NCBI GenBank assembly: GCA_035533275.1
Contig: DATLUD010000050.1
Location: 1 to 33,651 of the forward strand
DNA from: SCRA01 sp035533275
GTDB taxonomy: Bacteria; Vulcanimicrobiota; Vulcanimicrobiia; Vulcanimicrobiales; SCRA01
Reading direction: 5' to 3'
DNA: 33,651 nt
Notes under the pieces: generated by a model
Told to the model about the DNA's origin: nothing
What the model saw: only the letters and a program-made list of their open reading frames with translations
Database searches by the model: none
Part shown: positions 23,188 through 30,422 of the stretch, piece after piece
How the letters are laid out: each line of letters opens with the position of its first letter
Position numbering within the stretch: position 1 is the stretch's first letter
Made by a program: the position numbers and the translations under genes

Positions 23188-23889
23188 TTGAAGTTTTCGA
23201 TCGTCATCCCCACCTACAACGAGTCGGCGGGCATCGAGAAGCTGATCCGCAGGCTCGCGGAGGTCTTCAACAGCGGCTGCCTCGACGGCGAGATCGTCGT
23301 CGTCGACGACAACTCCCCCGACGGAACGGGAGCGATCGTCGACCGTTTGGAGCGCGAGGGTCTGCCGGTGCGCTGTCTTCATCGGCCGGGCAAGATGGGA
23401 CTCTCCAGCGGCGTGATCGACGGCTGGACGTTCGCGCGCCCCGACTCGGAGATCGTGGGCGCGATGGATGCCGACTTCAGTCACGACGAGAAGATCATAC
23501 CCAAGATGGTCGAGGCGATCGCATCCGGCGAGTACGATCTGGCGATCGGGAGCCGCTACGTGCGCGGCGGCGGCATCACCAATTGGCCGTGGCGCCGCAA
23601 GATCACGAGCCTGGTCGCGTGTTGGCTCGCGCGGCCGCTCACGCGCGTGAAGGACATCACCAGCGGCTTCTTCATGGTGCGCCGCAGCGCGCTGGAGGGC
23701 GTCGCGCTCGACCCCATCGGATTCAAGATCGGGCTCGAGGTCGTCGTGAAGGCCAAGTACCGGCGCTTCATCGAGATTCCGTACGTCTTCACGGATCGCG
23801 TGGCCGGGGAGTCGAAGCTGAACTCCAAAGAGATCGTGAACTATCTCAAGCAGTTGGGGAAGATGTATCGCACGAGGTTGGCGCGCTGA
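23188..23889 (+). CDS. GT2-family glycosyltransferase, dolichyl/polyprenyl-phosphate mannosyltransferase-like
   Basis: The TTG at 23188, with GAGGCAGG just upstream, gives 233 residues beginning MKFSIVIPTYNESAGIEKLI; a TTG at 23134 would add 18 residues of no similarity. GT-A fold motifs: Asp40-Asp41 (VVDDNSPDGTG), the DxD-type Asp94/Asp96 (AMDADFSHD), GSRYVRGGGI and the WPWRRKITSLVACWLARPL segment, all as in Dpm1-like enzymes. These transfer a sugar from GDP- or UDP-sugar to polyprenyl phosphate on the cytoplasmic side of the membrane. There is no C-terminal membrane domain, so it is the soluble type. Its stop overlaps the accD start (TGATG). Confidence 0.87.
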   Translation: MKFSIVIPTYNESAGIEKLIRRLAEVFNSGCLDGEIVVVDDNSPDGTGAIVDRLEREGLPVRCLHRPGKMGLSSGVIDGWTFARPDSEIVGAMDADFSHDEKIIPKMVEAIASGEYDLAIGSRYVRGGGITNWPWRRKITSLVACWLARPLTRVKDITSGFFMVRRSALEGVALDPIGFKIGLEVVVKAKYRRFIEIPYVFTDRVAGESKLNSKEIVNYLKQLGKMYRTRLAR

Positions 23890-24749
23890 TGCCCTCCGTC
23901 ACCGATTGGCTGCGCGGCTTCAAGGGTCGCCACGAGAGGCGCGAGCCCGGCCTCTGGGTCAAGTGCCCCGGCTGCGCCGAGATGCTCTACCGCAAGGATC
24001 TCGAGCTCAATCTCCTGGTCTGCCCCAAGTGCGCCCATCACTTCCGGATGCCGGCGGCCGACCGCATCGCCTCGCTGATCGACGGGGAGTTCCACGAGAT
24101 CGCCGCCGAGCTCTCGCCGCGCGATCCGCTGAACTGGGCCGACGTCAAGACCTATCCGCAGAAGCTCGCCGCCGACCGCGAGAAGTCGGGCGTGCTGGAG
24201 GCGGTATTGGCGGGCTTCGGCACGATGGGCGGGTTCGAGATCGGCCTGGCCGTGATGGACTTCTTCTTCCGCGGGGGAACCATGGGCGCCGTGGTCGGCG
24301 AGAAGGTGGCGCTGCTCTTCGAGGAGTCGGCGCGGCGCGGCGTGCCGGCCGTCGTCTTCACCGCCTCCGGCGGCGCGCGCATGGAAGAGGGCCTGATCGC
24401 GCTCATGCAGATGGCCAAGACCTCGGCGGCCCTTGCGCGCCTGCAAGAGGCGCGCCTACCGTACATCTGCGTGCTGACCGATCCCACCACCGGCGGCGTC
24501 TCGGCGAGCTTCGCCTTCGACGCCGACGTCATCATCGCGGAGCCCAAGGCCGTCATCGGCTTCGCCGGGCGGCGCGTGATCGAGCAGACCATTCGCCAAC
24601 GCCTTCCGGACGACTTCCAGACCGCGGAGTTCCTCGTCGAGCACGGACATGCCGACATGGTGGTCGAGCGTGGACGGATCAAGGCGCAGCTCATCCAATT
24701 GCTCGAGCTGCTGCACCCGACCGGCCGCCGCGAGGAGATGGTTTCGTGA
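23889..24749 (+). CDS. accD: acetyl-CoA carboxylase carboxyltransferase subunit beta
   Basis: 286 residues. The N-terminal four-Cys zinc ribbon (Cys26, Cys29, Cys45, Cys48 in VKCPGCAEMLY ... LVCPKCAHHF) precedes the crotonase-fold carboxyltransferase domain with FTASGGARMEEGLIALMQMAKTSAA, LTDPTTGGVSASFA and IGFAGRRVIEQTI. With AccA it transfers the carboxyl group from biotin carrier protein to acetyl-CoA, making malonyl-CoA for fatty-acid synthesis. Stop overlaps the accA start (GTGA). Confidence 0.97.
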   Translation: MPSVTDWLRGFKGRHERREPGLWVKCPGCAEMLYRKDLELNLLVCPKCAHHFRMPAADRIASLIDGEFHEIAAELSPRDPLNWADVKTYPQKLAADREKSGVLEAVLAGFGTMGGFEIGLAVMDFFFRGGTMGAVVGEKVALLFEESARRGVPAVVFTASGGARMEEGLIALMQMAKTSAALARLQEARLPYICVLTDPTTGGVSASFAFDADVIIAEPKAVIGFAGRRVIEQTIRQRLPDDFQTAEFLVEHGHADMVVERGRIKAQLIQLLELLHPTGRREEMVS

Positions 24750-25759
24750 ACGTCATCGTCGAGCGCGAGAAGGGCCTGCTGGAGCTCGAGCAGCGCATCA
24801 ACGACCTCAAGGCGATCAACGATCAGCAGCGCGCGCTGCGGACCGGCGAGGGCGCCGTGGAAGGCGTCGACTTCTCCAACGAGATCCGCATGCTGGAGGA
24901 GAAGTACGCCTCGCTCCAGCGCGAGATCTTCGGCAACCTCACCGCGTGGCAGAAGGTCCACATGGCCCGCCACCCGATGCGGCCGCGCTCGACGTCGTAC
25001 ATCGCCGCGCTCGACGAGTTCGTCGAGCTCCATGGGGATCGCGCCTTCCGCGACGACCCCGCCGTCATCGGCGGGATGGGCAAGCTGGGCGGACGGCGCG
25101 TGATGGTCCTCGCTCAACAGAAGGGGCGCGACACCAAGGAGAACGTCCACCGCAACTTCGGCATGGTCCACCCCGAAGGGTATCGCAAGGGGCTGCGCCT
25201 CATGCGCATGGCCGAGAAGTTCGGCCTGCCCATCATCTCGTACATCGACACCTCGGGGGCCGATCCCGGCATCGGCGCCGAGGAGCGAGGCCAGTCCGAG
25301 GCGATCGCGCAGTGCATCTTGCAGCTGACCAGGGTGCGTGTTCCCGTCGTGGCCTCGGTGATCGGGGAAGGCGGCTCGGGGGGTGCGCTCGCGTTCGGCG
25401 TTGCCGATACCATCATCATGCTGGAGCACAGCATCTTCTCCATCGCCAGTCCCGAGGGGTGCGCCGCGATCCTTTGGAAGGACGCCGGCAAGGCCGAGGA
25501 GGCGGCGACGCGCCTGAAGCTGACGGCCGGCGATCTGCTGGCTCTGGGCATCATCGACGAGATCGTGCCCGAGCCGATGGGCGGGGCGCACCGCGATGCC
25601 GAGGGGACGGTGGCGGCGCTGTTGCGCGCGCAGGGGCGCGCGTTGGACGCGCTCCGCGCCATGCCGCTCGAGCGCCTGCTCGCCCAGCGTTACGCGAAGT
25701 ATCGCCGCATCGGTACCTGGCAGGCCGACGGCGAGCGGCTGGTGCGAGGCGTCCCGTGA
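24746..25759 (+). CDS. accA: acetyl-CoA carboxylase carboxyltransferase subunit alpha
   Basis: 337 residues from the GTG at 24746, preceded by GAGGAG; the much longer open frame upstream is a shadow of accD. Signature stretches: LEQRINDLK coiled start, AWQKVHMARHPMRPRS, FVELHGDRAFRDDPAVIGG, FGMVHPEGYRKGLRLMRMAE, DTSGADPGIGAEERGQSEAI and EGGSGGALAFG, with SPEGCAAILWKD. Partner of AccD in the carboxyltransferase. Start and stop overlap both neighbours by 4 nt, implying strict translational coupling with accD and the division-protein gene. Confidence 0.97.
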   Translation: MNVIVEREKGLLELEQRINDLKAINDQQRALRTGEGAVEGVDFSNEIRMLEEKYASLQREIFGNLTAWQKVHMARHPMRPRSTSYIAALDEFVELHGDRAFRDDPAVIGGMGKLGGRRVMVLAQQKGRDTKENVHRNFGMVHPEGYRKGLRLMRMAEKFGLPIISYIDTSGADPGIGAEERGQSEAIAQCILQLTRVRVPVVASVIGEGGSGGALAFGVADTIIMLEHSIFSIASPEGCAAILWKDAGKAEEAATRLKLTAGDLLALGIIDEIVPEPMGGAHRDAEGTVAALLRAQGRALDALRAMPLERLLAQRYAKYRRIGTWQADGERLVRGVP

Positions 25760-26070
25760 GACTCCCGCGTCCTTGGGCGCGACTGATGGGGCGTGCGGTC
25801 ACGGTGGCCGCGTGTCTTACCGTCTTCGTGCTCGTGGTCGCGCAGTTCGCCCATGCCGTCGCCATGAACCTCGACCTGGCTCATCGCCTCGCCGCCACCC
25901 AAGTCCGCCGTGCCGAGATCGTCGCCGACAACGCTCGCCTGCGCCGCGAGATCCGCCGGCTCGAGACGCCCCGTGGGGCGGTCCCGGCCATTCATGACGA
26001 GCTCCACCTCGTGCGCCCGCACGAGGAGATCATCTACCTGCAGACCGATGGTCACGCCGCTGGGCGGTGA
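25756..26070 (+). CDS. FtsB/DivIC-like septum-formation protein
   Basis: 104 residues from a GTG overlapping the accA stop. A short cytoplasmic N terminus (RLPRPWARLMGR), one membrane helix (about 13-34, AVTVAACLTVFVLVVAQFAHAV), an extracytoplasmic coiled coil (about 38-71, rich in Arg/Glu/Leu heptads, NARLRREIRRLE) and a short C-terminal region with LVRPHEEIIYL, matching the FtsB/DivIC layout and its terminal pGE-type motif. These proteins link FtsL and FtsQ/DivIB in the divisome. Sequence identity in this family is low, so the call rests on architecture and size. FtsL itself would be the alternative. Confidence 0.68.
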   Translation: MRLPRPWARLMGRAVTVAACLTVFVLVVAQFAHAVAMNLDLAHRLAATQVRRAEIVADNARLRREIRRLETPRGAVPAIHDELHLVRPHEEIIYLQTDGHAAGR

Positions 26071-26482
26071 CCCGGCCGGGCGGCCCGGGAGCGATGGCGA
26101 CTGGGGCACCGTCATCTCGGTGCATGCCTTCGGCGCCACGGTCCGGTTGCGCTCCGGCCGCCTGGCCGTCGCCTCCGCCGATGACGTGCGCAGTCACGAA
26201 GGAGCCTACCGCCGGGCCCTGCGGGACCGGCGCCCTCGCCGCTTCGCTGCCGCGGGAGATGCTGGGCGCCCGCTCGTTCGCCTGCTCGAGGACGAAGAGT
26301 CCGTGCAGCCGGCGGCGGAGGGGGTACCTGCCATCGTCGATCCCGAGCTCGAGCGCAAGATCGCCGAGTATCTCAAACAGACGCAGGAGTGGGAGCTTCC
26401 CGACGCACCGCCGGCCTTCGAGCGCCACCTCAAGCGCAAGTCCAAGCGGGCCGAGCACTTCCCGGAGCACCCCCAGCCCTAG
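26048..26482 (+). CDS. S1-like OB-fold protein, unknown function
   Basis: 144 residues from the ATG at 26048, which overlaps the division gene by 23 nt. Residues about 18-52 (DWGTVISVHAFGATVRLRSGRL) have the G-x-V-x-x-V-x-x-F-G-A-x-V-x-L pattern of an S1/OB RNA-binding strand set; then come a charged linker and a helical C terminus (PELERKIAEYLKQTQEWELP, HLKRKSKRAEHF). No signal peptide or membrane segment. RNA binding is inferred from a partial pattern only. It ends the coupled hrcA-to-26482 series. Confidence 0.55.
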   Translation: MVTPLGGDPAGRPGSDGDWGTVISVHAFGATVRLRSGRLAVASADDVRSHEGAYRRALRDRRPRRFAAAGDAGRPLVRLLEDEESVQPAAEGVPAIVDPELERKIAEYLKQTQEWELPDAPPAFERHLKRKSKRAEHFPEHPQP

Positions 26483-26533
26483 TCTCCGCCGGGCCACCAG
26501 GCTCGGCCGCAGCGCAGCGCGAACCTTGTCCCC

Positions 26534-27412
26534 ATGACGGTGACCAACCAACGGGTCGAAGCGGTAAACGTCCCGGGATGCTTCGTGCGCATCCAGGGCA
26601 CCTACTCGTCGCTGCGGACCGCTGAGCAACGCGTTGCGGACTTCATCCTCAAGCATGCGGAGGAGTTGATCCACCTCACCGTCACCGAGCTCGCGGAGCG
26701 CACCCAGACCAGCGAGTCCACGGTGGTCCGCCTCTGCCAGAAGATCGGCTACAAGGGCTACCAAGAGTTCAAGATCATGCTGGCGCGCGATCTGGTCGGG
26801 CCCGTCGACACCATCTACGAGGCCATCGCCCCGACCGACTCGCTGCCCACGATCAAGGCGAAGGTCTTTCAGGCCAACGCCCAGGCCCTGCGCGACACGA
26901 TCGAGGTCCTCTCCGACGACGAGTTGGAGAAGGCCGTCACCGCGATCGCGAAGGCGCGCCGCGTCGAGTGCTACGGCATCGGCGGCAGCGGCCCGCTGGC
27001 GTACGACGCCTACCATAAGTTCATGAAGCTTGGCATCTCGGGGGTCGCCCTGGTCGATTCCGACCTCATGGCGATGTCGTCCGCCCTGCTCCAGCCGGGT
27101 GACGTGGCGTTCGGCATCAGCCACACCGGGGCGTCACGCGACGTGGTGGAGGCCTTGCGCCACGCCAAGGACAACGGCGCCACCACGATCTGCCTCACGC
27201 ACCGCGCCACCTCGCCGATCACCAAGGTCGCCGACATCAAGCTCTTCACGGCGGCCAAGGAGACGGCGTTCAGCAGCGACGCGATGACCAGCCGCTTGGC
27301 GCAGCTCTCGATCATCGACACGCTCTACCTGGGCATCGCGCTGCGCGACTACGAGCGCTCGCTCAAGCTCATCCAGCGCACGCGCGAAGCCGCGGCCGCC
27401 AAACGCTACTAG
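26534..27412 (+). CDS. MurR/RpiR-family transcriptional regulator (HTH plus SIS domain)
   Basis: 292 residues. The N-terminal HTH_6 domain (about 22-95: LRTAEQRVADFILKHAEELI, TVTELAERTQTSESTVVRLCQKIGYKGYQEFKI) is followed by a SIS sugar-isomerase domain (about 125-265) with CYGIGGSGPLAYDAYHKF, GISHTGASRDVVEALRHA and ETAFSSDAMTSR. RpiR-type regulators sense phosphorylated sugars or amino sugars. No sugar pathway gene adjoins it, so its target is unknown. No Shine-Dalgarno is seen before the ATG. The Ppx/GppA gene follows after 16 nt. Confidence 0.92.
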   Translation: MTVTNQRVEAVNVPGCFVRIQGTYSSLRTAEQRVADFILKHAEELIHLTVTELAERTQTSESTVVRLCQKIGYKGYQEFKIMLARDLVGPVDTIYEAIAPTDSLPTIKAKVFQANAQALRDTIEVLSDDELEKAVTAIAKARRVECYGIGGSGPLAYDAYHKFMKLGISGVALVDSDLMAMSSALLQPGDVAFGISHTGASRDVVEALRHAKDNGATTICLTHRATSPITKVADIKLFTAAKETAFSSDAMTSRLAQLSIIDTLYLGIALRDYERSLKLIQRTREAAAAKRY

Positions 27413-27428
27413 CGCGCGGCCTCGTCAC

Positions 27429-28340
27429 GTGCGGGCCGTCCTCTCCATCGGCACCAACTCGACGCGCCTGCTGATCGCCGAGCGCTCCGGGGCGTCGTGG
27501 ACCCCCGTGCGCCATCTGCGCCGCGGCACCCGCCTGGGCGAGGGCTTGGGGCCCGACGGCGAGCTTCGCCCGCAGGCGGTGGAGCGCACGCTCGACGCGG
27601 CGGAGGCATTCGCGCACGTCGCCCGTTCGGCCGGGGCCGAGGTGCGCGTCATCGCCACCAGCGCGATGCGCCGGGCGCGCGACGCCGGCGCGTTCGCGCT
27701 GGAGCTGGAGCGCCGGACCGGCCTGCGCCTGCGCGTGATTCCCGGCCAGGACGAGGCTCGCTACTCGTTCATCGGCGCCCTCGCCGGCCACGGGCACGGG
27801 ATGGGCGCCGACGCCCCGGTGGGCGTGCTCGACGCGGGCGGCGGGAGCACGGAGCTCGCCGTCGGCACGCACCGCGGACTGGAACGCTCGCGCTCCTTCG
27901 AGATCGGAGCCGTGCGGCTGACGGAGTCGACGCCCTTGCGCGAGGACCCGCCGCCCCAGGCGGCGCTCGCGGAGGCTCGCCGGCAAACGGTGGAGGCGCT
28001 GCACGGCATCGTGGAGGTCGGAGCCGGGACGGAACGCCTCATCTGCGTCGGCGGCACGGCCACCACGTGCGCGTCGATGCTTGCGCGCGGCGAGCGGGAG
28101 GGCGAGCTGGTCGACGGCGCCCGCATCGTGCGCCGGGAGCTCACGGAGCTGCTGGAGCGCATCGCCCCGATGACGCTGGCCGAGCGGCGCGCGCTGCCGG
28201 GGCTGCCGGCTCAGCGCGCCGACATCATCGTGGGCGGGCTGATCGTGCTCGAGCAAGTCTTCCTCGCGCTGGGCATCGCCACCGCGATCGTCTCGATCCA
28301 TGACTTGCTCCTCGGCTACATCGTCGGCGGATGGCGGTGA
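27429..28340 (+). CDS. Ppx/GppA-family exopolyphosphatase or pppGpp phosphatase
   Basis: 303 residues from a GTG. ASKHA-fold phosphate loops are clear: SIGTNSTRLLIAE near the N terminus (usually DIGSNSVRL), ATSAMRRARDAGAF and LDAGGGSTELAVG, with ERRALPGLPAQRADIIVGG near the C terminus. Only the core domains are present; the long C-terminal HD extension of E. coli Ppx is missing, as in many short homologues. It hydrolyses inorganic polyphosphate or pppGpp; which one cannot be told. There is no evident ribosome binding site. Overlaps the next gene by 10 nt. Confidence 0.9.
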   Translation: MRAVLSIGTNSTRLLIAERSGASWTPVRHLRRGTRLGEGLGPDGELRPQAVERTLDAAEAFAHVARSAGAEVRVIATSAMRRARDAGAFALELERRTGLRLRVIPGQDEARYSFIGALAGHGHGMGADAPVGVLDAGGGSTELAVGTHRGLERSRSFEIGAVRLTESTPLREDPPPQAALAEARRQTVEALHGIVEVGAGTERLICVGGTATTCASMLARGEREGELVDGARIVRRELTELLERIAPMTLAERRALPGLPAQRADIIVGGLIVLEQVFLALGIATAIVSIHDLLLGYIVGGWR

Positions 28341-28705
28341 GCGAGCTCGTCTTCGTCTACGGCACGCTGCGCGCCGGGCAAGAGAACGCCGCGGAGATGG
28401 CGGGAGCACGCTTCGTCGCCCGCGGCACCACGCGCGGGCGCCTCTACGCATGCCGCTGGCCGGCCTTCGTGGAAGGCGACGGCTCCGTGGCCGGCGAGTT
28501 GTACGAGGTCGACGATGTCCATCTCGCGCGGCTCGACGCGTTCGAGGACGAGGGCACGCTCTATACCCGGGAGGCGCGCGAGGTGCGCGACGAGCACGGC
28601 GCGGCGCATCGTGCCTGGGTCTATCGCTGGCTCGGCTCCGTCGCGGGCGCCCGGATCATTCCCAGCGGCGACGTCACCTTGGGCGAGGGGTACAAGCGTG
28701 AGTGA
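28331..28705 (+). CDS. gamma-glutamylcyclotransferase-like (GGCT/AIG2 fold) protein
   Basis: 124 residues. The family loop YGTLRAGQEN (10-19) forms the substrate pocket, and the expected acidic residue lies in LDAFEDEGTLYTREA; the AGELYEVDD segment is also typical. The fold releases 5-oxoproline from gamma-glutamyl peptides or amines. GTG at 28337 is an alternative start. It overlaps the phosphatase gene and is followed by the DUF3175 gene. Confidence 0.88.
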   Translation: MAVSELVFVYGTLRAGQENAAEMAGARFVARGTTRGRLYACRWPAFVEGDGSVAGELYEVDDVHLARLDAFEDEGTLYTREAREVRDEHGAAHRAWVYRWLGSVAGARIIPSGDVTLGEGYKRE

Positions 28706-28738
28706 CGGACCGTCGAGAGATCGACCCGGGAGGCGTCC

Positions 28739-29032
28739 ATGCCGAGGAAATGGTCGCAGGAGGTCACCGAGGAGAGTCATGCCCTGGAGCTCGAGGAAGG
28801 CGTCTTCACGTGGGACGACCCGCGCGAGATCGCACTCTCGCTCCAGCGCTCGGCGCTGAGCAGCCGCGCGCGCAAGGCCGAGCCATTCCAGTCGGCGATG
28901 TCGATGCTGAACTTCTACGTCAACCGCGCGGGGAAGAACCTCTCCGCCCAGCGGCGTGCGATCCTCGAGCAGGCAAAGCACGAGCTGCACGTGGTCTTCG
29001 GACGCGAGCCGGAGCGCCGGCGTCACCGATAG
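28739..29032 (+). CDS. DUF3175 domain protein
   Basis: 97 residues, with GGGAGG about 6 nt before the ATG. The sequence MPRKWSQEVTEESHALELEE, DDPREIALSLQRSALSSRAR and SAMSMLNFYVNRAGKNLSAQ follows the DUF3175 pattern over its full length, a small soluble helical family of unknown function found in many soil bacteria. It starts 33 nt after the GGCT-like gene. Confidence 0.85.
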   Translation: MPRKWSQEVTEESHALELEEGVFTWDDPREIALSLQRSALSSRARKAEPFQSAMSMLNFYVNRAGKNLSAQRRAILEQAKHELHVVFGREPERRRHR

Positions 29033-29162
29033 CGCGGCAAGATTCACGGAGTATTCACGCGAGCCTCGCCCGCTTGTCACCGTCGTGCGGCGCCATGCGG
29101 GTACATGCGTTGGCGTGAAGACTCCGCACGGCCGTGCATTCCACAAGAGGAGAATCCGTCTC

Positions 29163-29345
29163 ATGTCATCACGTCGAGTAATCTTCGTTGCGTTGGCGGC
29201 CTTCGCGACCATTCCGGTGCTCGGACTCTCGGAGAACGGCATCGCGGTGGCGAAGACCACGTCCATGTATGCCTCCGTGCCTCCGCACGCCATCTCCAGT
29301 ACGCCTACCGAGGACGTGGCATCCCGCCTCGAGGCCGGACCCTAG
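29163..29345 (+). CDS. short exported peptide, unknown function
   Basis: 60 residues, MSSRRVIFVALAAFATIPVL followed by GLSENGIAVA and a polar tail ending in DVASRLEAGP. A basic start, one hydrophobic stretch and a possible AxA-type cleavage site (IAVAK) indicate an exported peptide or single-pass membrane protein. GAGGAG precedes the ATG by 10 nt. A 10-bp hairpin lies 33 nt past the stop. The 130 nt upstream contain no other gene. Not similar to any family I know; expression is plausible from the start signals only. Confidence 0.5.
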   Translation: MSSRRVIFVALAAFATIPVLGLSENGIAVAKTTSMYASVPPHAISSTPTEDVASRLEAGP

Positions 29346-29377
29346 CGGCCCGGCGCACGTCGCCGATCGCTGACGCT

Positions 29378-29403
29378 CGCGGCTCCTCTCACAAGGAGCC
29401 GCG
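29378..29403 (+). terminator. perfect 10-bp hairpin after the exported peptide gene
   Basis: CGCGGCTCCT (29378-29387), loop CTCACA, AGGAGCCGCG (29394-29403). No T tract follows, so it may instead protect the mRNA end or act in the leader of the LOG gene. Confidence 0.5.
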
Positions 29404-29462
29404 CGCGCATCCGGTGTATCGGCGAAAGAGAGCATCCGTCAGGTTGCAGCGTGGAGAGCGTG

Positions 29463-30422
29463 ATGAGCGAAAACGTGCCGGCGGGTCGATTCCCCAAGCC
29501 CGCGCACCCGCGCGCCAGGCGCGAGCCCCTTCCGTGGTCCCGGCCCAAGCCCGGCGAGGAGGATCCCGATGCGCCGGCTCGCCTCAAGGCGATCCTCGAG
29601 AGTCCGTCGTACCGGCAGGCGGACGAGGACGTCGACTTCCTGCGCCGCGACGAGACGCGCGGCATCCGTCTCGAAGTCGACTATCTGAAGCCGGAATTGA
29701 TGCTGCGCGACCAGCGCATCGAGCAGACCATCGTCGTCTTCGGCAGCACCAGGATTCGCGAGCCGGCGGCGGCGAGGCGCGCGCTGGACGAGGCTCGTGC
29801 GGCGCTCGCCCGCGAGCCGGCGAGCAAGGAACTCGCGCGCCGCGTCGCGCGCGCGGAACGCATCGTGGAGAAGAGCCGCTTCTACGAGATCGCCCGCGAT
29901 TTCGGACGTCTGGTGGGAGGCGTCGAGGGGGACGGCGAGCGCTCCCGGATGGTTGTCATGACCGGCGGCGGTCCGGGGATCATGGAGGCGGTGAATCGCG
30001 GAGCGTACGACGTCGGCGCCAAGTCGATCGGCCTCAACATCACGCTGCCGCACGAGCAGTATCCCAATCCCTACATCACGCCCGAGCTCTGCTTCCGCTT
30101 TCATTACTTCGCCTTGCGCAAGCTGCACTTCTTGATGCGCGCCAAGGCGCTGGTGGCCTTTCCTGGCGGGTATGGCACCTTCGATGAGCTGTTCGAGATC
30201 CTCACCCTGGTGCAGACCCGCAAGACGACGCCCGTTCCCGTGATCTTGGTTGGTGAGTCGTACTGGCGCAAGGCCGTGAACATCGACTTCCTGGTCGAAG
30301 AGGGAACGATCGACGTGGAGGACCGCGACCTCTTCTGGTATGCCGAATCGGCGGATGAGATCTGGAATGGGATCCTGCGCTGGCACGAGGCAAACGGCCA
30401 GCCGCTCGTGGAGGAGACGTGA
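29463..30422 (+). CDS. LOG-family (TIGR00730-like) Rossmann-fold protein
   Basis: 319 residues from the ATG at 29463, which has GTGGAGAG upstream; a GTG at 29451 is possible. LOG motifs: VVFGSTRI, MTGGGPGIMEAVNRGAYD and PGGYGTFDELFEILTLVQT, the nucleotide- and phosphate-binding signature of cytokinin-activating LOG phosphoribohydrolases and related lysine-decarboxylase-like proteins. An N-terminal extension of about 85 residues, charged and partly helical, places it in the longer group of bacterial homologues. It likely cleaves a nucleoside monophosphate to base and ribose-5-phosphate. Its stop overlaps the beta-CASP nuclease start (GTGA). Confidence 0.9.
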   Translation: MSENVPAGRFPKPAHPRARREPLPWSRPKPGEEDPDAPARLKAILESPSYRQADEDVDFLRRDETRGIRLEVDYLKPELMLRDQRIEQTIVVFGSTRIREPAAARRALDEARAALAREPASKELARRVARAERIVEKSRFYEIARDFGRLVGGVEGDGERSRMVVMTGGGPGIMEAVNRGAYDVGAKSIGLNITLPHEQYPNPYITPELCFRFHYFALRKLHFLMRAKALVAFPGGYGTFDELFEILTLVQTRKTTPVPVILVGESYWRKAVNIDFLVEEGTIDVEDRDLFWYAESADEIWNGILRWHEANGQPLVEET

